From assembly GCF_001687665.2 (NCBI RefSeq), contig NZ_CP016543.2, forward strand, positions 620,001 through 684,000: a stretch of 64,000 nt of DNA, written 5' to 3'. This DNA comes from Planococcus donghaensis (GTDB lineage: Bacteria > Bacillota > Bacilli > Bacillales_A > Planococcaceae). The stretch's first letter is position 1. The number at the start of each line of letters is the position of its first letter. The notes below the pieces were generated by a model. It saw only the letters and a program-made list of their open reading frames with translations. It made no database searches and was not told where the DNA came from. Positions 1-8,104 of this stretch are shown piece after piece. Made by a program: the position numbers and the translations under genes.

Positions 1-2
1 TA

Positions 3-65
3 GATAAAGACGGCTTTTACGCCGATTTGTATCAAAGTCAATTTACAGCGAAATTGGCTGTTTAA
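3..65 (+). CDS. C-terminal end of an ABC transporter ATPase (partial)
   Basis: Only the last 20 codons are in the window. They read DKDGFYADLYQSQFTAKLAV and end at TAA 63-65. The pattern GFYADLYQSQF is typical of the extreme C-terminus of fused permease-ATPase ABC exporters of the multidrug/lipid type, just after the H-loop region. The gene starts upstream of the window, so substrate and length cannot be judged. A U-tailed hairpin follows at 71-98. The family call is an inference from a short tail. Confidence 0.55.
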   Translation, partial: DKDGFYADLYQSQFTAKLAV

Positions 66-70
66 CGTAA

Positions 71-98
71 AAAAGGTCCACTTTGGTGGACCTTTTTT
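71..98. terminator. Bidirectional rho-independent terminator
   Basis: The 11-base arm AAAAGGTCCAC pairs with GTGGACCTTTT around a TTTG loop and is followed by a T run. It sits between two convergent genes and has A and T runs on both sides, so it can serve both. Confidence 0.85.
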
Positions 99-101
99 AT
101 T

Positions 102-908
102 CTATAATAGAGTTTTTTGCGTTGGCAGCCCGCGCGCAAGCCAATAAATCGCAGCGATCATGAACACGGCACTAACAACTAACATGATGGTATTCGGCAT
201 GGCTTTCGTATAGATGTCTGTAAAGTTGAATATGGCAACAGATGCAGGCCACTTTGGTGCTAAAAACAGGGAAGCGGCCGCAAGTGAATTATTGATGATG
301 TGCAAAAAAATCGGGACCAGTAAATTATTGGTGCGCAAATACAAGAGCGAGGCTATCACACCGAACAAAAATGCGCCAATCACATCAAGATGCAACACAC
401 CAAAAACCAAGCTAGAAAATAAAATACCGCCCCACACCGAAGTTTTACCGATCAAGCGTTTTAACAACACGCCGCGGAACATAAATTCCTCGACCACTGG
501 CGCTAAAACGGCGATGGTAAAAATCGTAAACGCAATATACCAAGGCGACTCGGGCAGCGGGATTTCTTCTAGCAAAAAGTCAACAAGCCACGGCGCAAAC
601 GGTGCCAACACATACAGCTGTAGCCAAAACATGCTAAGCGAAAAAGCAATCGACACAGCCACTAACGCAAATAAAAGCGGCAACCATTTCTTGGTGCCAG
701 TAAGCGATAAAACGTTCCAAACTGAGGCATTGTGTTTTTTGAAATAATAACCAAAATAAAGTCCAGGTACGATAACATACATCACCAACTGGCTGACAAC
801 GTCAAACGTGATGACGCTGACATTTAGCAACACTAACGTCACCATACTGATTATGGTTCCGATCACCGAATACAAAATCAAATACCGCGCTTTCATTTCT
901 TCAAACAT
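102..908 (-). CDS. CPBP-family intramembrane metalloprotease
   Basis: This 268-residue polytopic membrane protein carries the CPBP/Abi (Rce1-like) signature. There is an EE pair at 140-141 in VVEEFMFRG with R145, then FGVLH with H173, then a third motif FLHIINN with H203 near the C-terminus. These are the expected glutamate, histidine and asparagine residues of the glutamate-type intramembrane protease fold. About seven hydrophobic segments are visible. Family members cleave prenylated or peptide substrates in the membrane, and in Firmicutes they often act in bacteriocin immunity or anti-sigma factor processing; the substrate here is unknown. The gene is convergent with the upstream ABC gene and monocistronic. 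The start at 908 has a modest purine-rich site (AAGGCGG) upstream. Confidence 0.85.
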   Translation of the reverse strand: MFEEMKARYLILYSVIGTIISMVTLVLLNVSVITFDVVSQLVMYVIVPGLYFGYYFKKHNASVWNVLSLTGTKKWLPLLFALVAVSIAFSLSMFWLQLYVLAPFAPWLVDFLLEEIPLPESPWYIAFTIFTIAVLAPVVEEFMFRGVLLKRLIGKTSVWGGILFSSLVFGVLHLDVIGAFLFGVIASLLYLRTNNLLVPIFLHIINNSLAAASLFLAPKWPASVAIFNFTDIYTKAMPNTIMLVVSAVFMIAAIYWLARGLPTQKTLL

Positions 909-1064
909 GGAGCACCGCCTTTTTAGGTGTCGTAGTAGATTATACGAACGTGAGCGCAGTAAGTTCCAAAAGACGCTATTTTTCGACAGCGGACCTAAAA
1001 CAGCGTATGCTTAAGGTAGTTTACCTGACTCCTTTAGGGCAGGCAGAACGGAAGGATGATTCAC

Positions 1065-1238
1065 ATGGCATTTCTAGACAAACTCACCCAACTCAAAGAC
1101 AAGTCGATCGAAAAAGGCAGAGCCCATTGGGAAGAAAACAAAGACGACTACAAAGAAAAAGCCACCAACTACAAAGACAAAGCGATGGTCATGAAAGACG
1201 ACGTTGCCAATAAAATAAAAGAAAAAACGAAAAAATGA
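1065..1238 (+). CDS. Small charged protein, 57 aa, unknown
   Basis: The product MAFLDKLTQLKDKSIEKGRA... is very rich in Lys, Asp and Glu with almost no hydrophobic core beyond the first ten residues. It looks like a single amphipathic or disordered helix, reminiscent of small general-stress (CsbD/YtxH-like) proteins, though I cannot assign it to a family. The ATG at 1065 is preferred over an in-frame ATG at 1056 because GAAGGA (1051-1056) lies at proper distance from 1065. A strong terminator follows at 1249-1280, which supports a real transcribed gene. Confidence 0.6.
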   Translation: MAFLDKLTQLKDKSIEKGRAHWEENKDDYKEKATNYKDKAMVMKDDVANKIKEKTKK

Positions 1239-1248
1239 TGGATCGAGT

Positions 1249-1280
1249 AGCCAAGCTGGTAAAGCTTGGCTGCTTTTTTT
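1249..1280 (+). terminator. Rho-independent terminator
   Basis: AGCCAAGCT (1249-1257) pairs with AGCTTGGCT (1263-1271) around a five-base loop, followed by a T run. It ends the small gene before the repeat array begins. Confidence 0.85.
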
Positions 1281-1284
1281 GTGG

Positions 1285-1900
1285 GGTTGTTTTACATGAA
1301 GTTTTGGGGTCTATACGTGAACTTTTGAGAGTTATACACGAACTTTTCAGCTCTTTACCTGAAGTTTTGGAGTTTTAACAGTGATGCCTTCTTTTACATG
1401 AAGTTTTCGAGTCTTTACCTGAACTTTTAGCGTTTTAATAAGGATGCCTACTTTTACATGAATATTTGAAGTCTTTACCCGAACTTTTAAGAGTTATACC
1501 TGAACTTTTGAGATCTTTACCTGAAGTTTTGGAGTTTTAACAAGGATGCGAGTTTTTACAAGAACTTTTGAAGTCTTTACCTGAACTTTTAAGAGTTATA
1601 CCTGAACTTTTGAAATCTTTACCTGAAGTTTTGGAGTTTTAACAAGGATGCGAGTTTTTACAAGAACTTTTGAAGTCTTTACCTGAACATTTGAGAGTTA
1701 TACCTGAACTTTTCAGCTCTTTACCTGAAGTTTTAGCGTTTTAACAAGGATGCCTTCTTTTACCTGAATTTTTGAAGTCTTTACCTGAACATTTGAGCTC
1801 TTTACCTGAACTTTTGGAACTTTAACAGGGATGCGAGTTTTTACCTGAACTTTTCAGCTCTTTACTTAAACTTTTAGCGTTTTAACAGGGATGCCTATTT
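1285..1900. repeat. Array A1: [18-mer + n x 21-mer] tandem repeats
   Basis: About 29 degenerate units fill the whole intergenic gap. The main 21-bp unit resembles TTTACCTGAACTTTTGAAGTC. A distinct 18-bp unit resembles TTTTAACAAGGATGCGAG. The GGATGC marker recurs at about 1379, 1439, 1541, 1643, 1745, 1826 and 1886, that is at steps of 60, 102, 102, 102, 81 and 60 bp. These steps equal 18 + 2, 4, 4, 4, 3 and 2 units of 21. The array starts just after a terminator and ends before the PBP-like gene promoter. No coding function is apparent. Confidence 0.9.
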
Positions 1901-1987
1901 CCACACAATAATAAAAACAGAATACTCAGACTTTAATTCTCGCGTCATTCAAGCGATAATAGAAGAAAGGAAAAGAGTGGAGGTCAT

Positions 1988-3976
1988 ATGATGGAGAAGA
2001 CCATGTTAAAGACCATTTTCTTTGTATTTATTCTTCTATTAACAGCATGCCAGCAGGAGGAAGCTGAACCGACTCCTGAACAATCACCAGAAGAGCCGAC
2101 TGAAACGGTTGAATCTCCGGAAGGACGGGTGGCAAATTTTATTGAGCTATGGAACAATGGCGACTTTCCTACGATGCACAGCACTTATTTAAATCAAGGT
2201 ACGCAAACCGTTTACGGGGAAGCAAATTTTGTGACATGGCAACAAGAGCTGCACAACCAGCTGGGCGTTGAAAACATGAACGTGACGTATACAAAGCCCG
2301 ATGAAGATGCCGAATGGAATCAAGAGCAACCGGCAGATTTCAAAATTAACGTGAGTTTTGATTCCATTATAGGTCCAGTGGAATTCAATAAAACCTTGAC
2401 CTTGCTTTATGAACAGGAAGATTGGTTTGTGGAATGGGACCCGTCGTTTATTTTGCCGAATTTAGAGGCGGGGGACCAAGTGACGACAGCTGTTGTTGAA
2501 GGAGCGCGCGGGGAAATTCTTGACCGCAATGGCAAAGCAATCGCATCGAATAGTGAAGGCTATGAGATTGGTGTGGTTCCTGAAAACTTCGATTTATCGA
2601 AAAAGCAACAATTGGCGCAGTTGCTAGGCGTTACCGAAGAGACGATTGATGGTCGACTCAATCAGCCGTGGGTGCAACCGCATTATTTAGTACCGATTGC
2701 ACAAATCAAGGCAGACCAAGCAACACTCGATGAGCTGTTTACCATTCGCGGCACGAAACAAGAAAAAGTAGTGATGCGCAATTATCCGTATAACCGCGCT
2801 TTATCGCACGTTACCGGATATGTGGGACCGATTACGGCTCAGCAACTAGCGGAGTGGAGCGACCAAGGCTATACAACTGAAACCTTGGTAGGACGACAAG
2901 GCTTAGAAGAAGTGTTGCAAGAGCGGCTACGTGGAAGAGCAGGCGGCCGCATTATTTTGAAAAAACAGCGCGAAAACGCTGTGATCACCTCGGTCGAAAA
3001 TAAACCCGTACCTGGCGAAACGGTTACGTTAACGATTGACGCGGAACTGCAAAAGAAAATCTATACGGCAATGGGAGAACAACCGGGAGCAAGTGCAGCG
3101 ATCAATCCGACGACTGGCGAAACTTTGGCACTGGTCAGCTCACCGGGCTTTGACCCCAATGAATTTGTGCCAAACATCACCACTAGTCGATTCCAAGAAC
3201 TTGCGAACGACCCGCTGCAGCCATTTTTCAACCGCTTTGCAGCCGTTTATACACCGGGACAAGTGATCCAGCCAATTACCGCAGCGATTGGAATGGAAAG
3301 TGGTACGCTTGATCCGGCAGAAGGCATGGACATCACCGGCAAGTCGTGGCAACGTTACCGCTCGTGGGGCGATTTCCGCATTACACGTCCGCGGGATGAT
3401 ATCAAAAATCCAATCGATTTAAACAAAGCACTTGTTTATTCCGACTCGATTTACTTTGCCCAACAAGCATTGAATATCCAAGACAATGAGTTTCAGACAG
3501 GATTGGAGAACTTCGGTTTTGGCGAAGAAATCGATTTTCCGATTGAGCTAACAGCATCACGCATTTCAAAAGACGGCACATTCGGCTCTGAAGGGCAGCT
3601 TGCTGACACAGCGTCTGGCCAAGGCCAAATGCAAGTCAACATTTTGCATCTCGCCAATCTGTATAGCCCGATTTTGACAAACGGCAAACTGTACAAACCG
3701 ACTTTGTATGTCACTGAAGAAAAACCGGAATTATGGAATGAAAACCTGTTAAGTGCTGCGAACGCTAAAATGTTGCGGAAAAGCTTCAGCAATACGGGTG
3801 AACAACTCGGTATAGAAATCGCTGGCAAAAGCGGAACAGCGAATGAAAGAGGCAAGCAGACAAAATGGTTTGTCGGTTACCAAGCGGCGAAGCCTGAATT
3901 GATTGTTTCAATGATGATTCAAGGCGACGAGAAAGTCGAAGAAATGGTAGAACAAGCACTCCTTTCAGAAGAATAA
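1988..3976 (+). CDS. MecA/PBP3-type penicillin-binding protein homologue lacking catalytic motifs
   Basis: This 662-residue exported lipoprotein (lipobox LLTAC near residue 20) has an NTF2-like MecA N domain at about 48-155, a PBP dimerisation domain at about 170-330 starting GARGEILDRNGKAIA, and a transpeptidase domain to the end. In this family the SxxK motif reads as in YAPGSTFKPITAA. Here the same place reads YTPGQVIQPITAA, so both the acylated serine (Q425) and the lysine (Q428) are gone. The SxN motif is SDS (485-487), with asparagine lost. The third motif is intact as KSG (614-616). The frame is otherwise full length with no stop or frameshift, so it appears kept as a non-enzymatic protein that may still bind peptidoglycan or partners. 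That role is inference. Confidence 0.88.
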   Translation: MMEKTMLKTIFFVFILLLTACQQEEAEPTPEQSPEEPTETVESPEGRVANFIELWNNGDFPTMHSTYLNQGTQTVYGEANFVTWQQELHNQLGVENMNVTYTKPDEDAEWNQEQPADFKINVSFDSIIGPVEFNKTLTLLYEQEDWFVEWDPSFILPNLEAGDQVTTAVVEGARGEILDRNGKAIASNSEGYEIGVVPENFDLSKKQQLAQLLGVTEETIDGRLNQPWVQPHYLVPIAQIKADQATLDELFTIRGTKQEKVVMRNYPYNRALSHVTGYVGPITAQQLAEWSDQGYTTETLVGRQGLEEVLQERLRGRAGGRIILKKQRENAVITSVENKPVPGETVTLTIDAELQKKIYTAMGEQPGASAAINPTTGETLALVSSPGFDPNEFVPNITTSRFQELANDPLQPFFNRFAAVYTPGQVIQPITAAIGMESGTLDPAEGMDITGKSWQRYRSWGDFRITRPRDDIKNPIDLNKALVYSDSIYFAQQALNIQDNEFQTGLENFGFGEEIDFPIELTASRISKDGTFGSEGQLADTASGQGQMQVNILHLANLYSPILTNGKLYKPTLYVTEEKPELWNENLLSAANAKMLRKSFSNTGEQLGIEIAGKSGTANERGKQTKWFVGYQAAKPELIVSMMIQGDEKVEEMVEQALLSEE

Positions 3977-3980
3977 AGTG

Positions 3981-4008
3981 AGCCAGGCAGATGTTGCCTG
4001 GCTTTTTT
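3981..4008 (+). terminator. Rho-independent terminator
   Basis: AGCCAGGCA pairs with TGCCTGGCT around GATGT and is followed by six T. It lies directly after the PBP-like gene. Confidence 0.88.
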
Positions 4009-4012
4009 GTGG

Positions 4013-4232
4013 TTACATGAAGTTTCTGGGTTTATACATGAACTTTTTAGAGTTATACCTGAACTTTTGAGCGCTTTACCTGAACTTTCAAGCTCTTTAC
4101 ATGAACTTTTCAAGCCTTAACATGGATCACTGCTTTTACATGGAGTTTCAACGTTTATACATGAACTTTTGAGCGCTTTACATGAACTTTCAAGCGCTTT
4201 ACCTGAACTTTTCAAGTCTTAACAAGGATCAC
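4013..4232. repeat. Array A2: second [18-mer + 21-mer] array
   Basis: This shorter array belongs to the same family as the one at 1285-1900, with units such as TTTACCTGAACTTTTGAGCGC. The 18-bp marker unit, here AACAAGGATCAC or AACATGGATCAC, occurs at 4121 and 4223. The step is again 102 bp, that is 18 + 4 x 21. The two arrays bracket the PBP-like gene, and both lie downstream of a terminator. Confidence 0.88.
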
Positions 4233-4433
4233 ACTTCAACACATCCCCCCATCCAACAAATGTCGATATAATGTCGCGAATTGGCGATCCCCTCGATTTT
4301 ATTGAAAAACCAGAACGTTACACTGTATGCTTTTTCATAGAACGTGCTATATTTTTTAGTACAACGATCTAGTACTATCGAGTCACAGATCAAATCGAGT
4401 AAAAAAGGAGGCGTCTGCATTGGGAAGGAGTTA

Positions 4434-4820
4434 ATGAAAATCGGGGAAATCGCAAAATTGAGCGGGGTATCGACGAGAACCATTGATTATTACACGGTAT
4501 CGGGATTGCTTCGGAGCGAGCGGTCTGACACAAATTACCGGTTGTATCCGGCTTCTTCTATGCAGACGCTTCAACGCATTCAATTATTAAAAAAACAGCG
4601 CATGTCGATTTCGGAAATTAAAGAAGTGTTGAATACAACGGAACATGCCGAAACAGAGTTTCTCGTCGAAGAAGTATACGAAGAATTTGAATGCTTGCAA
4701 CGAAAAATCACGAGTTTGGAAGAACAGTTAAAAGATGCACCAAGTTCTGTAAAACTGCACGTCAGCAAAGCGCTTGAACATCAATTAGCAGCAATCACTG
4801 CACTAATCGCTTTGTTGTAA
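4434..4820 (+). CDS. MerR-family transcriptional regulator
   Basis: This 128-residue protein has an N-terminal winged helix-turn-helix, MKIGEIAKLSGVSTRTIDYY, followed by the usual wing with NYRLYP. A coiled-coil dimerisation helix runs from about residue 65 to 105. There is no metal-binding cysteine pair at the C-terminus, so it is not a CueR or ZntR type; it resembles the YfmP/YhdQ group. ATG 4434 fits the family start, with GGAAGGAG just upstream at short spacing. The two following genes encode MpfA-type transporters, and a MerR gene next to such genes is also found in Bacillus (yhdQ beside yhdP and yhdT), which suggests it controls them. The direct effector is unknown. Confidence 0.85.
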   Translation: MKIGEIAKLSGVSTRTIDYYTVSGLLRSERSDTNYRLYPASSMQTLQRIQLLKKQRMSISEIKEVLNTTEHAETEFLVEEVYEEFECLQRKITSLEEQLKDAPSSVKLHVSKALEHQLAAITALIALL

Positions 4821-4828
4821 ATCATTTT

Positions 4829-4861
4829 GGAGGTGAATCCCTTTTACAGGGAAAACACGTG
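4829..4861 (+). promoter_or_regulatory. Ribosome site and GTG start separated by a hairpin
   Basis: GGAGG (4829-4833) lies 25 nt from the GTG start at 4859, too far for normal initiation. A small hairpin, TCCC (4838-4841) with GGGA (4849-4852), fills the gap and leaves an effective spacing of 10 nt. The paralogous downstream gene has the same arrangement. Confidence 0.6.
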
Positions 4862-6175
4862 GATATAGTTACCTTATTGAATTTGGCTTTATTAATTTTA
4901 TTGCTTGGCTTAACCGCATTTTTTGTGGGATCGGAGTTCGCGGTTGTTAAAATTCGCATGTCGCGGCTCGATCAATTAATCGCAGAAGGCAATAAAAAAG
5001 CGGTCGTTGCAAAAAAAGTGGCAAGCGACTTGGATTATTATTTATCGGCTTGTCAGCTTGGCATTACCGTTACAGCGCTTGGACTGGGGGCGCTGGGAAA
5101 ACCAACAATTGAACGATTGATGTACCCCATCTTTGAATTTTTTGCGGTTTCCGATGCTATGGCATCAACTGCTTCTTACGCCATCTCGTTCATACTCGTA
5201 ACCTATCTTCACGTAGTGGTCGGCGAAATGGCACCGAAAACATTGGCGATTCAATTTGCGGAGAAGATGTCTCTGCTTTTGGCACCGCCGTTGTATTGGT
5301 TTGGGAAAGTTATGAAGCCTTTTATTTGGGCATTAAACGGAGCAGCTCGCGTGTCGCTTAGAATGTTCGGCGTTAAACCAGCAGGTCACGAACAAGCCTA
5401 TTCGGAAGAAGAATTGAAAATCGTAATGGCACAAAGTTTTGAAGGCGGAGCCATCAATGAAACTGAACTTTCGTATATGGAAAATGTGTTTTCATTTGAT
5501 GAGCGCGTAGCTAAAGACATTATGGTGCCACGTACCGAACTGGTTACGCTTGATAAAGACATGCCACTCGAAGAAATTATCGAGATTTTGGATGAAAACA
5601 ATTACACACGTTACCCGGTAACAGAAGATGGCGACAAAGACCGAATTCTTGGATTTGTCAGTGCCAAGAAGATGCTTCCGCATATTGTCGCTGGACGCGA
5701 GTGGTATCTTGAGAATTTCGTCTTAGAATTGCCGACGGTTTTTGAAGCAACGGGTTTACAAAATGCGTTGATGATTATGCAAAAAGCGCGTGTCCACATT
5801 GCCATTGTTGCAGATGAATACGGCGGAACAGCTGGCATGATTACAATGGAAGATATTTTAGAAGAAATTGTTGGTGAAATTCGTGATGAATTTGATTTTG
5901 ATGAAGTGGCGGACATTAGCAAAGTGAGCGACAATCAATATTTGATCAACGGCCGTGTGTTGTTGAAAGACTTAGAAGAACGCTTTGATTTAACATTTGA
6001 TGAAAGTGATGACATCGATACCATTGGCGGATGGATTCACTTCAAGAGCCCGGGAGACGTTGAAACCGGCGCGACATTCACGGATTTGAATATTTCGTGG
6101 ACCATCGTTGAAATGGACAACCAGCAAATCAAACAAGTGATGTTCCATAATCATTCGAATAAATTGAATGATTAA
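4859..6175 (+). CDS. MpfA/YhdP-type transporter (DUF21-CBS-CorC, 'hemolysin family')
   Basis: The 438-residue product has an N-terminal DUF21/CNNM membrane domain with four hydrophobic segments (about 1-190, [13 protein letters not shown] near the start). A CBS pair follows at about 205-335 ([51 protein letters not shown]). The C-terminal CorC/HlyC domain runs from about 350 to 430 ([14 protein letters not shown]). Bacillus YhdP and Staphylococcus MpfA of this family protect cells from high magnesium and are thought to export it. Translation probably starts at GTG 4859. It is likely co-transcribed with the MerR gene upstream and its paralogue downstream. Confidence 0.88.
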   Translation: MDIVTLLNLALLILLLGLTAFFVGSEFAVVKIRMSRLDQLIAEGNKKAVVAKKVASDLDYYLSACQLGITVTALGLGALGKPTIERLMYPIFEFFAVSDAMASTASYAISFILVTYLHVVVGEMAPKTLAIQFAEKMSLLLAPPLYWFGKVMKPFIWALNGAARVSLRMFGVKPAGHEQAYSEEELKIVMAQSFEGGAINETELSYMENVFSFDERVAKDIMVPRTELVTLDKDMPLEEIIEILDENNYTRYPVTEDGDKDRILGFVSAKKMLPHIVAGREWYLENFVLELPTVFEATGLQNALMIMQKARVHIAIVADEYGGTAGMITMEDILEEIVGEIRDEFDFDEVADISKVSDNQYLINGRVLLKDLEERFDLTFDESDDIDTIGGWIHFKSPGDVETGATFTDLNISWTIVEMDNQQIKQVMFHNHSNKLND

Positions 6176-6194
6176 CGTTAACTTAACCATTAAT

Positions 6195-6228
6195 GGAGGT
6201 GAATCCCTCGTTTGAGGGAGACCAATTG
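6195..6228 (+). promoter_or_regulatory. Second ribosome site-hairpin-start arrangement
   Basis: GGAGG (6195-6199) is followed by a six-pair hairpin, TCCCTC (6204-6209) with GAGGGA (6214-6219), then GACCAA and TTG 6226. The linear distance is 26 nt, and with the hairpin folded out it is 10 nt, the same as in the upstream paralogue. The 25 versus 26 nt lengths put the shared motif in different frames, which argues that it is untranslated. Confidence 0.6.
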
Positions 6229-7278
6229 GACGGACAAATAGTCATCAGTTTACTACTTATTGCGTTATTAATTATCGCAACTGCATTTTTCGTCGGTGCC
6301 GAATTCGCCATTTTAAAAGTGCGTATGTCGCGAATCGACCAATTGATCGATGAAGGAAATAAAAAAGCCATACTCGCAAAAAAAGTAGCCAATGATTTGG
6401 ATTATTATTTATCTGCTTGTCAGCTGGGAATTACGATTACAGCGCTCGCCCTCGGTGCATTAGGGGAGCCAACCGTTGAACGTATGCTGCATCCGTTATT
6501 TGAAGCGTTCGCAGTTCCGGCAGCATTATCGACCGTGTTGTCGTACGCCATTGCCCTTACCATTGTGACGTTTTTACACGTCGTGATTGGTGAATTGGCA
6601 CCAAAAACCTTGGCGATTCAATACGCTGAAAAAGTCACGCTATTGCTGGCTCCATCGCTTTATTGGTTCGGTAAAATCATGAATCCGTTTATTTGGTTGA
6701 TGAATGGTTCTGCCCGCTTGTTGCTGCGCTTATTTAAAGTAGAGCCAGCCGGCCATGAAGAAGCTCACTCGGAAGAAGAGTTAAAGCTGATTATGGCGGA
6801 AAGCTTCCAAAGCGGCGAGATCAATCAAACCGAGCTAACGTATTTGAAAAATATTTTCGCTTTTGACGATCGCATTGTCCGCAACATCATGATTCCAAAA
6901 GCGGAAATCGTTTCAGTGGATAGTCGTTTGACGCGCTCTGAACTTTTTACGGTATTGGATAAACATCAATTTACCCGATACCCAGTAGCCGATCATGGCA
7001 ATGAAGACAAACTCATTGGTTTTATTAACACGAAAGAGTTGTTAACCAGCATGGCGGCAGGAAGAACGAGAAGTCCGGAATCGTTTATTCACGAAATGCC
7101 ACGTTTCCCCGAAACCACACCCATTCAAATAGTATTGACCAAAATGCAGCAAAGCCATACGCATATGGCCATCATTACAAAAGACGGTGCGATGACAGGA
7201 CTTGTAACAATGGAAGACATTTTAGAAGAAATCGTCGGTGAAATTAGCGACGACTCGTTCGAAGCAGAGCCAACTTAA
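6226..7278 (+). CDS. Short MpfA/YhdT-type paralogue lacking the CorC domain
   Basis: This 350-residue paralogue of the gene just upstream has the DUF21 membrane domain (AFFVGAEFAILKVRMSRIDQL) and a CBS pair ending [17 protein letters not shown]. It stops about 80 residues earlier and has no C-terminal CorC/HlyC domain. The stop is clean and followed by a terminator, so this may be a natural short form rather than a frameshift. An upstream ATG at 6193 overlaps the ribosome site and would translate a hairpin; TTG 6226 gives MDGQIVISLLL, aligned with the start of the upstream paralogue. It probably acts in the same divalent cation export pathway, perhaps as a partner. Confidence 0.82.
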   Translation: MDGQIVISLLLIALLIIATAFFVGAEFAILKVRMSRIDQLIDEGNKKAILAKKVANDLDYYLSACQLGITITALALGALGEPTVERMLHPLFEAFAVPAALSTVLSYAIALTIVTFLHVVIGELAPKTLAIQYAEKVTLLLAPSLYWFGKIMNPFIWLMNGSARLLLRLFKVEPAGHEEAHSEEELKLIMAESFQSGEINQTELTYLKNIFAFDDRIVRNIMIPKAEIVSVDSRLTRSELFTVLDKHQFTRYPVADHGNEDKLIGFINTKELLTSMAAGRTRSPESFIHEMPRFPETTPIQIVLTKMQQSHTHMAIITKDGAMTGLVTMEDILEEIVGEISDDSFEAEPT

Positions 7279-7291
7279 TAGGAATAAAGAT

Positions 7292-7324
7292 AGAGAGAAG
7301 CCTATGGGTTTCTCTTCTTTTTTT
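7292..7324 (+). terminator. Rho-independent terminator
   Basis: GAGAAGCC and GGGTTTCTC form a stem with a TAT loop, followed by TTCTTTTTTT. It closes the MerR-MpfA operon. Confidence 0.75.
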
Positions 7325-7375
7325 GGTAATTTATTGGTAAGGTAAAAAGAACAGTGATTAAAAGGAGAGATGTGT

Positions 7376-7864
7376 ATGCAAGAACGTTCGACAAGAAATA
7401 TGCGAGAAGCCATCTTGTTTTTCGGCGCGTTAATCTTTTTCGCCGTCTCCACATTTTTTAGTTTGTACGAAGGCAGCCGATTAGAAGATGTCTCTTGGGA
7501 GTGGCGGTACTCGGCAATCTTCAGCAATTGGCTAAACGGCGGCGTTGAATCGGCAGGGGATATTTTGACGATCGATTACTTAGTGTACGCTGCGAAGTTC
7601 GCGCCGTTATTTCCTGTAATCATGTTTGTTTCTGCGTTCATTTTATTGCTGCAACTGGTTTCATGGATTTTTAGAAAAAACAAAATCGCGTTGAACTTGG
7701 TTTATTTAGTGTACGGAGTGGCGCTTTTTGTGATGAGCGACGTATTCATGTCGTCCCCAACAGTCGGACTCGAGCTATTTTCTCGGATTTTCTTCGTTTT
7801 CGGTTTTGTTCTAGTGATGTTTGGGGTGACTTCGTTAGTTAAAGAGCGAAAAGACGTGGTCTGA
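7376..7864 (+). CDS. Four-TM membrane protein, DUF4306-like
   Basis: The 162-residue protein has four hydrophobic helices, at about 10-28, 70-92, 98-118 and 128-150. An extracytoplasmic loop after helix 1 reads LYEGSRLEDVSWEWRYSAIFSNWL. That loop pattern recalls the DUF4306 (YjdJ) family of Bacillus membrane proteins, whose function is not known. ATG 7376 has AAAGGAG eight bases upstream; an ATG at 7370 is too close to it. The gene stands alone and is followed directly by repeat array B1. Confidence 0.65.
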   Translation: MQERSTRNMREAILFFGALIFFAVSTFFSLYEGSRLEDVSWEWRYSAIFSNWLNGGVESAGDILTIDYLVYAAKFAPLFPVIMFVSAFILLLQLVSWIFRKNKIALNLVYLVYGVALFVMSDVFMSSPTVGLELFSRIFFVFGFVLVMFGVTSLVKERKDVV

Positions 7865-7865
7865 G

Positions 7866-7990
7866 CGGCGTTGTTTGCGGGATACGTTAGTTTGTTTGCA
7901 GAGTGCGATGCGTTGTTTGCAGCAACAAGCGGTTTGTTTGCGCAATCCCGCTCGTTGTTTGCAAGATAGACGAGTTTGTTTGCAATTAGC
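7866..7990. repeat. Array B1: six 21-bp units with TTGTTTGC core
   Basis: The core TTGTTTGC occurs at 7871, 7892, 7913, 7934, 7955 and 7976, exactly 21 bp apart six times. The 13-bp linkers vary, and the bases before the core alternate between CG and GT types. The array starts two bases after the stop of the membrane protein gene and lies upstream of the terminator at 8023-8048, so it could be transcribed as a 3' UTR. Confidence 0.92.
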
Positions 7991-8022
7991 CCACAAACGG
8001 TCTCGAAAAATATGCACTTCTC

Positions 8023-8048
8023 AAAAACAGGTCACGTGGCCTGTTTTT
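8023..8048 (+). terminator. Rho-independent terminator
   Basis: AAACAGG and CCTGTTT pair around TCACGTGG and are followed by a T run. It lies after array B1. Confidence 0.75.
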
Positions 8049-8069
8049 TTGTATGTGACAAACCGGTCG

Positions 8070-8104
8070 CTGCACCTTACCGGCTGAATTCTGCATGTTA
8101 CCGG
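8070..8104 (+). promoter_or_regulatory. Candidate LytTR operator: direct repeat at 21 bp
   Basis: CTGCACCTTACCGG (8070-8083) and CTGCATGTTACCGG (8091-8104) are direct repeats 21 bp apart, the spacing typical of LytTR-domain binding sites. A -10-like TTATAA follows at 8145-8150 with a poor -35, as expected for an activated promoter. The LytTR gene starts at 8194, which suggests autoregulation. Confidence 0.55.

Noticed and set aside
214..747. Frames opposite real genes (for example 214-747, 11293-11778 minus, 17736-18023, 62559-63371 minus)
   Set aside because: They overlap well-supported genes on the other strand or frame and have no ribosome site or family pattern.
4344..4433. N-terminal extension of the MerR protein
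   Set aside because: The family starts at MKIGE; the extra 30 residues cross the promoter region and show no conservation pattern.
7875..8087. Open frame of 70 codons with CLQ heptads
   Set aside because: It is a by-product of a 21-bp repeat, whose length is a multiple of three; it has no ribosome site and runs into the terminator. The same holds for frames at 9013-9243 (minus), 9305-9569 and 3919-4113 (minus).
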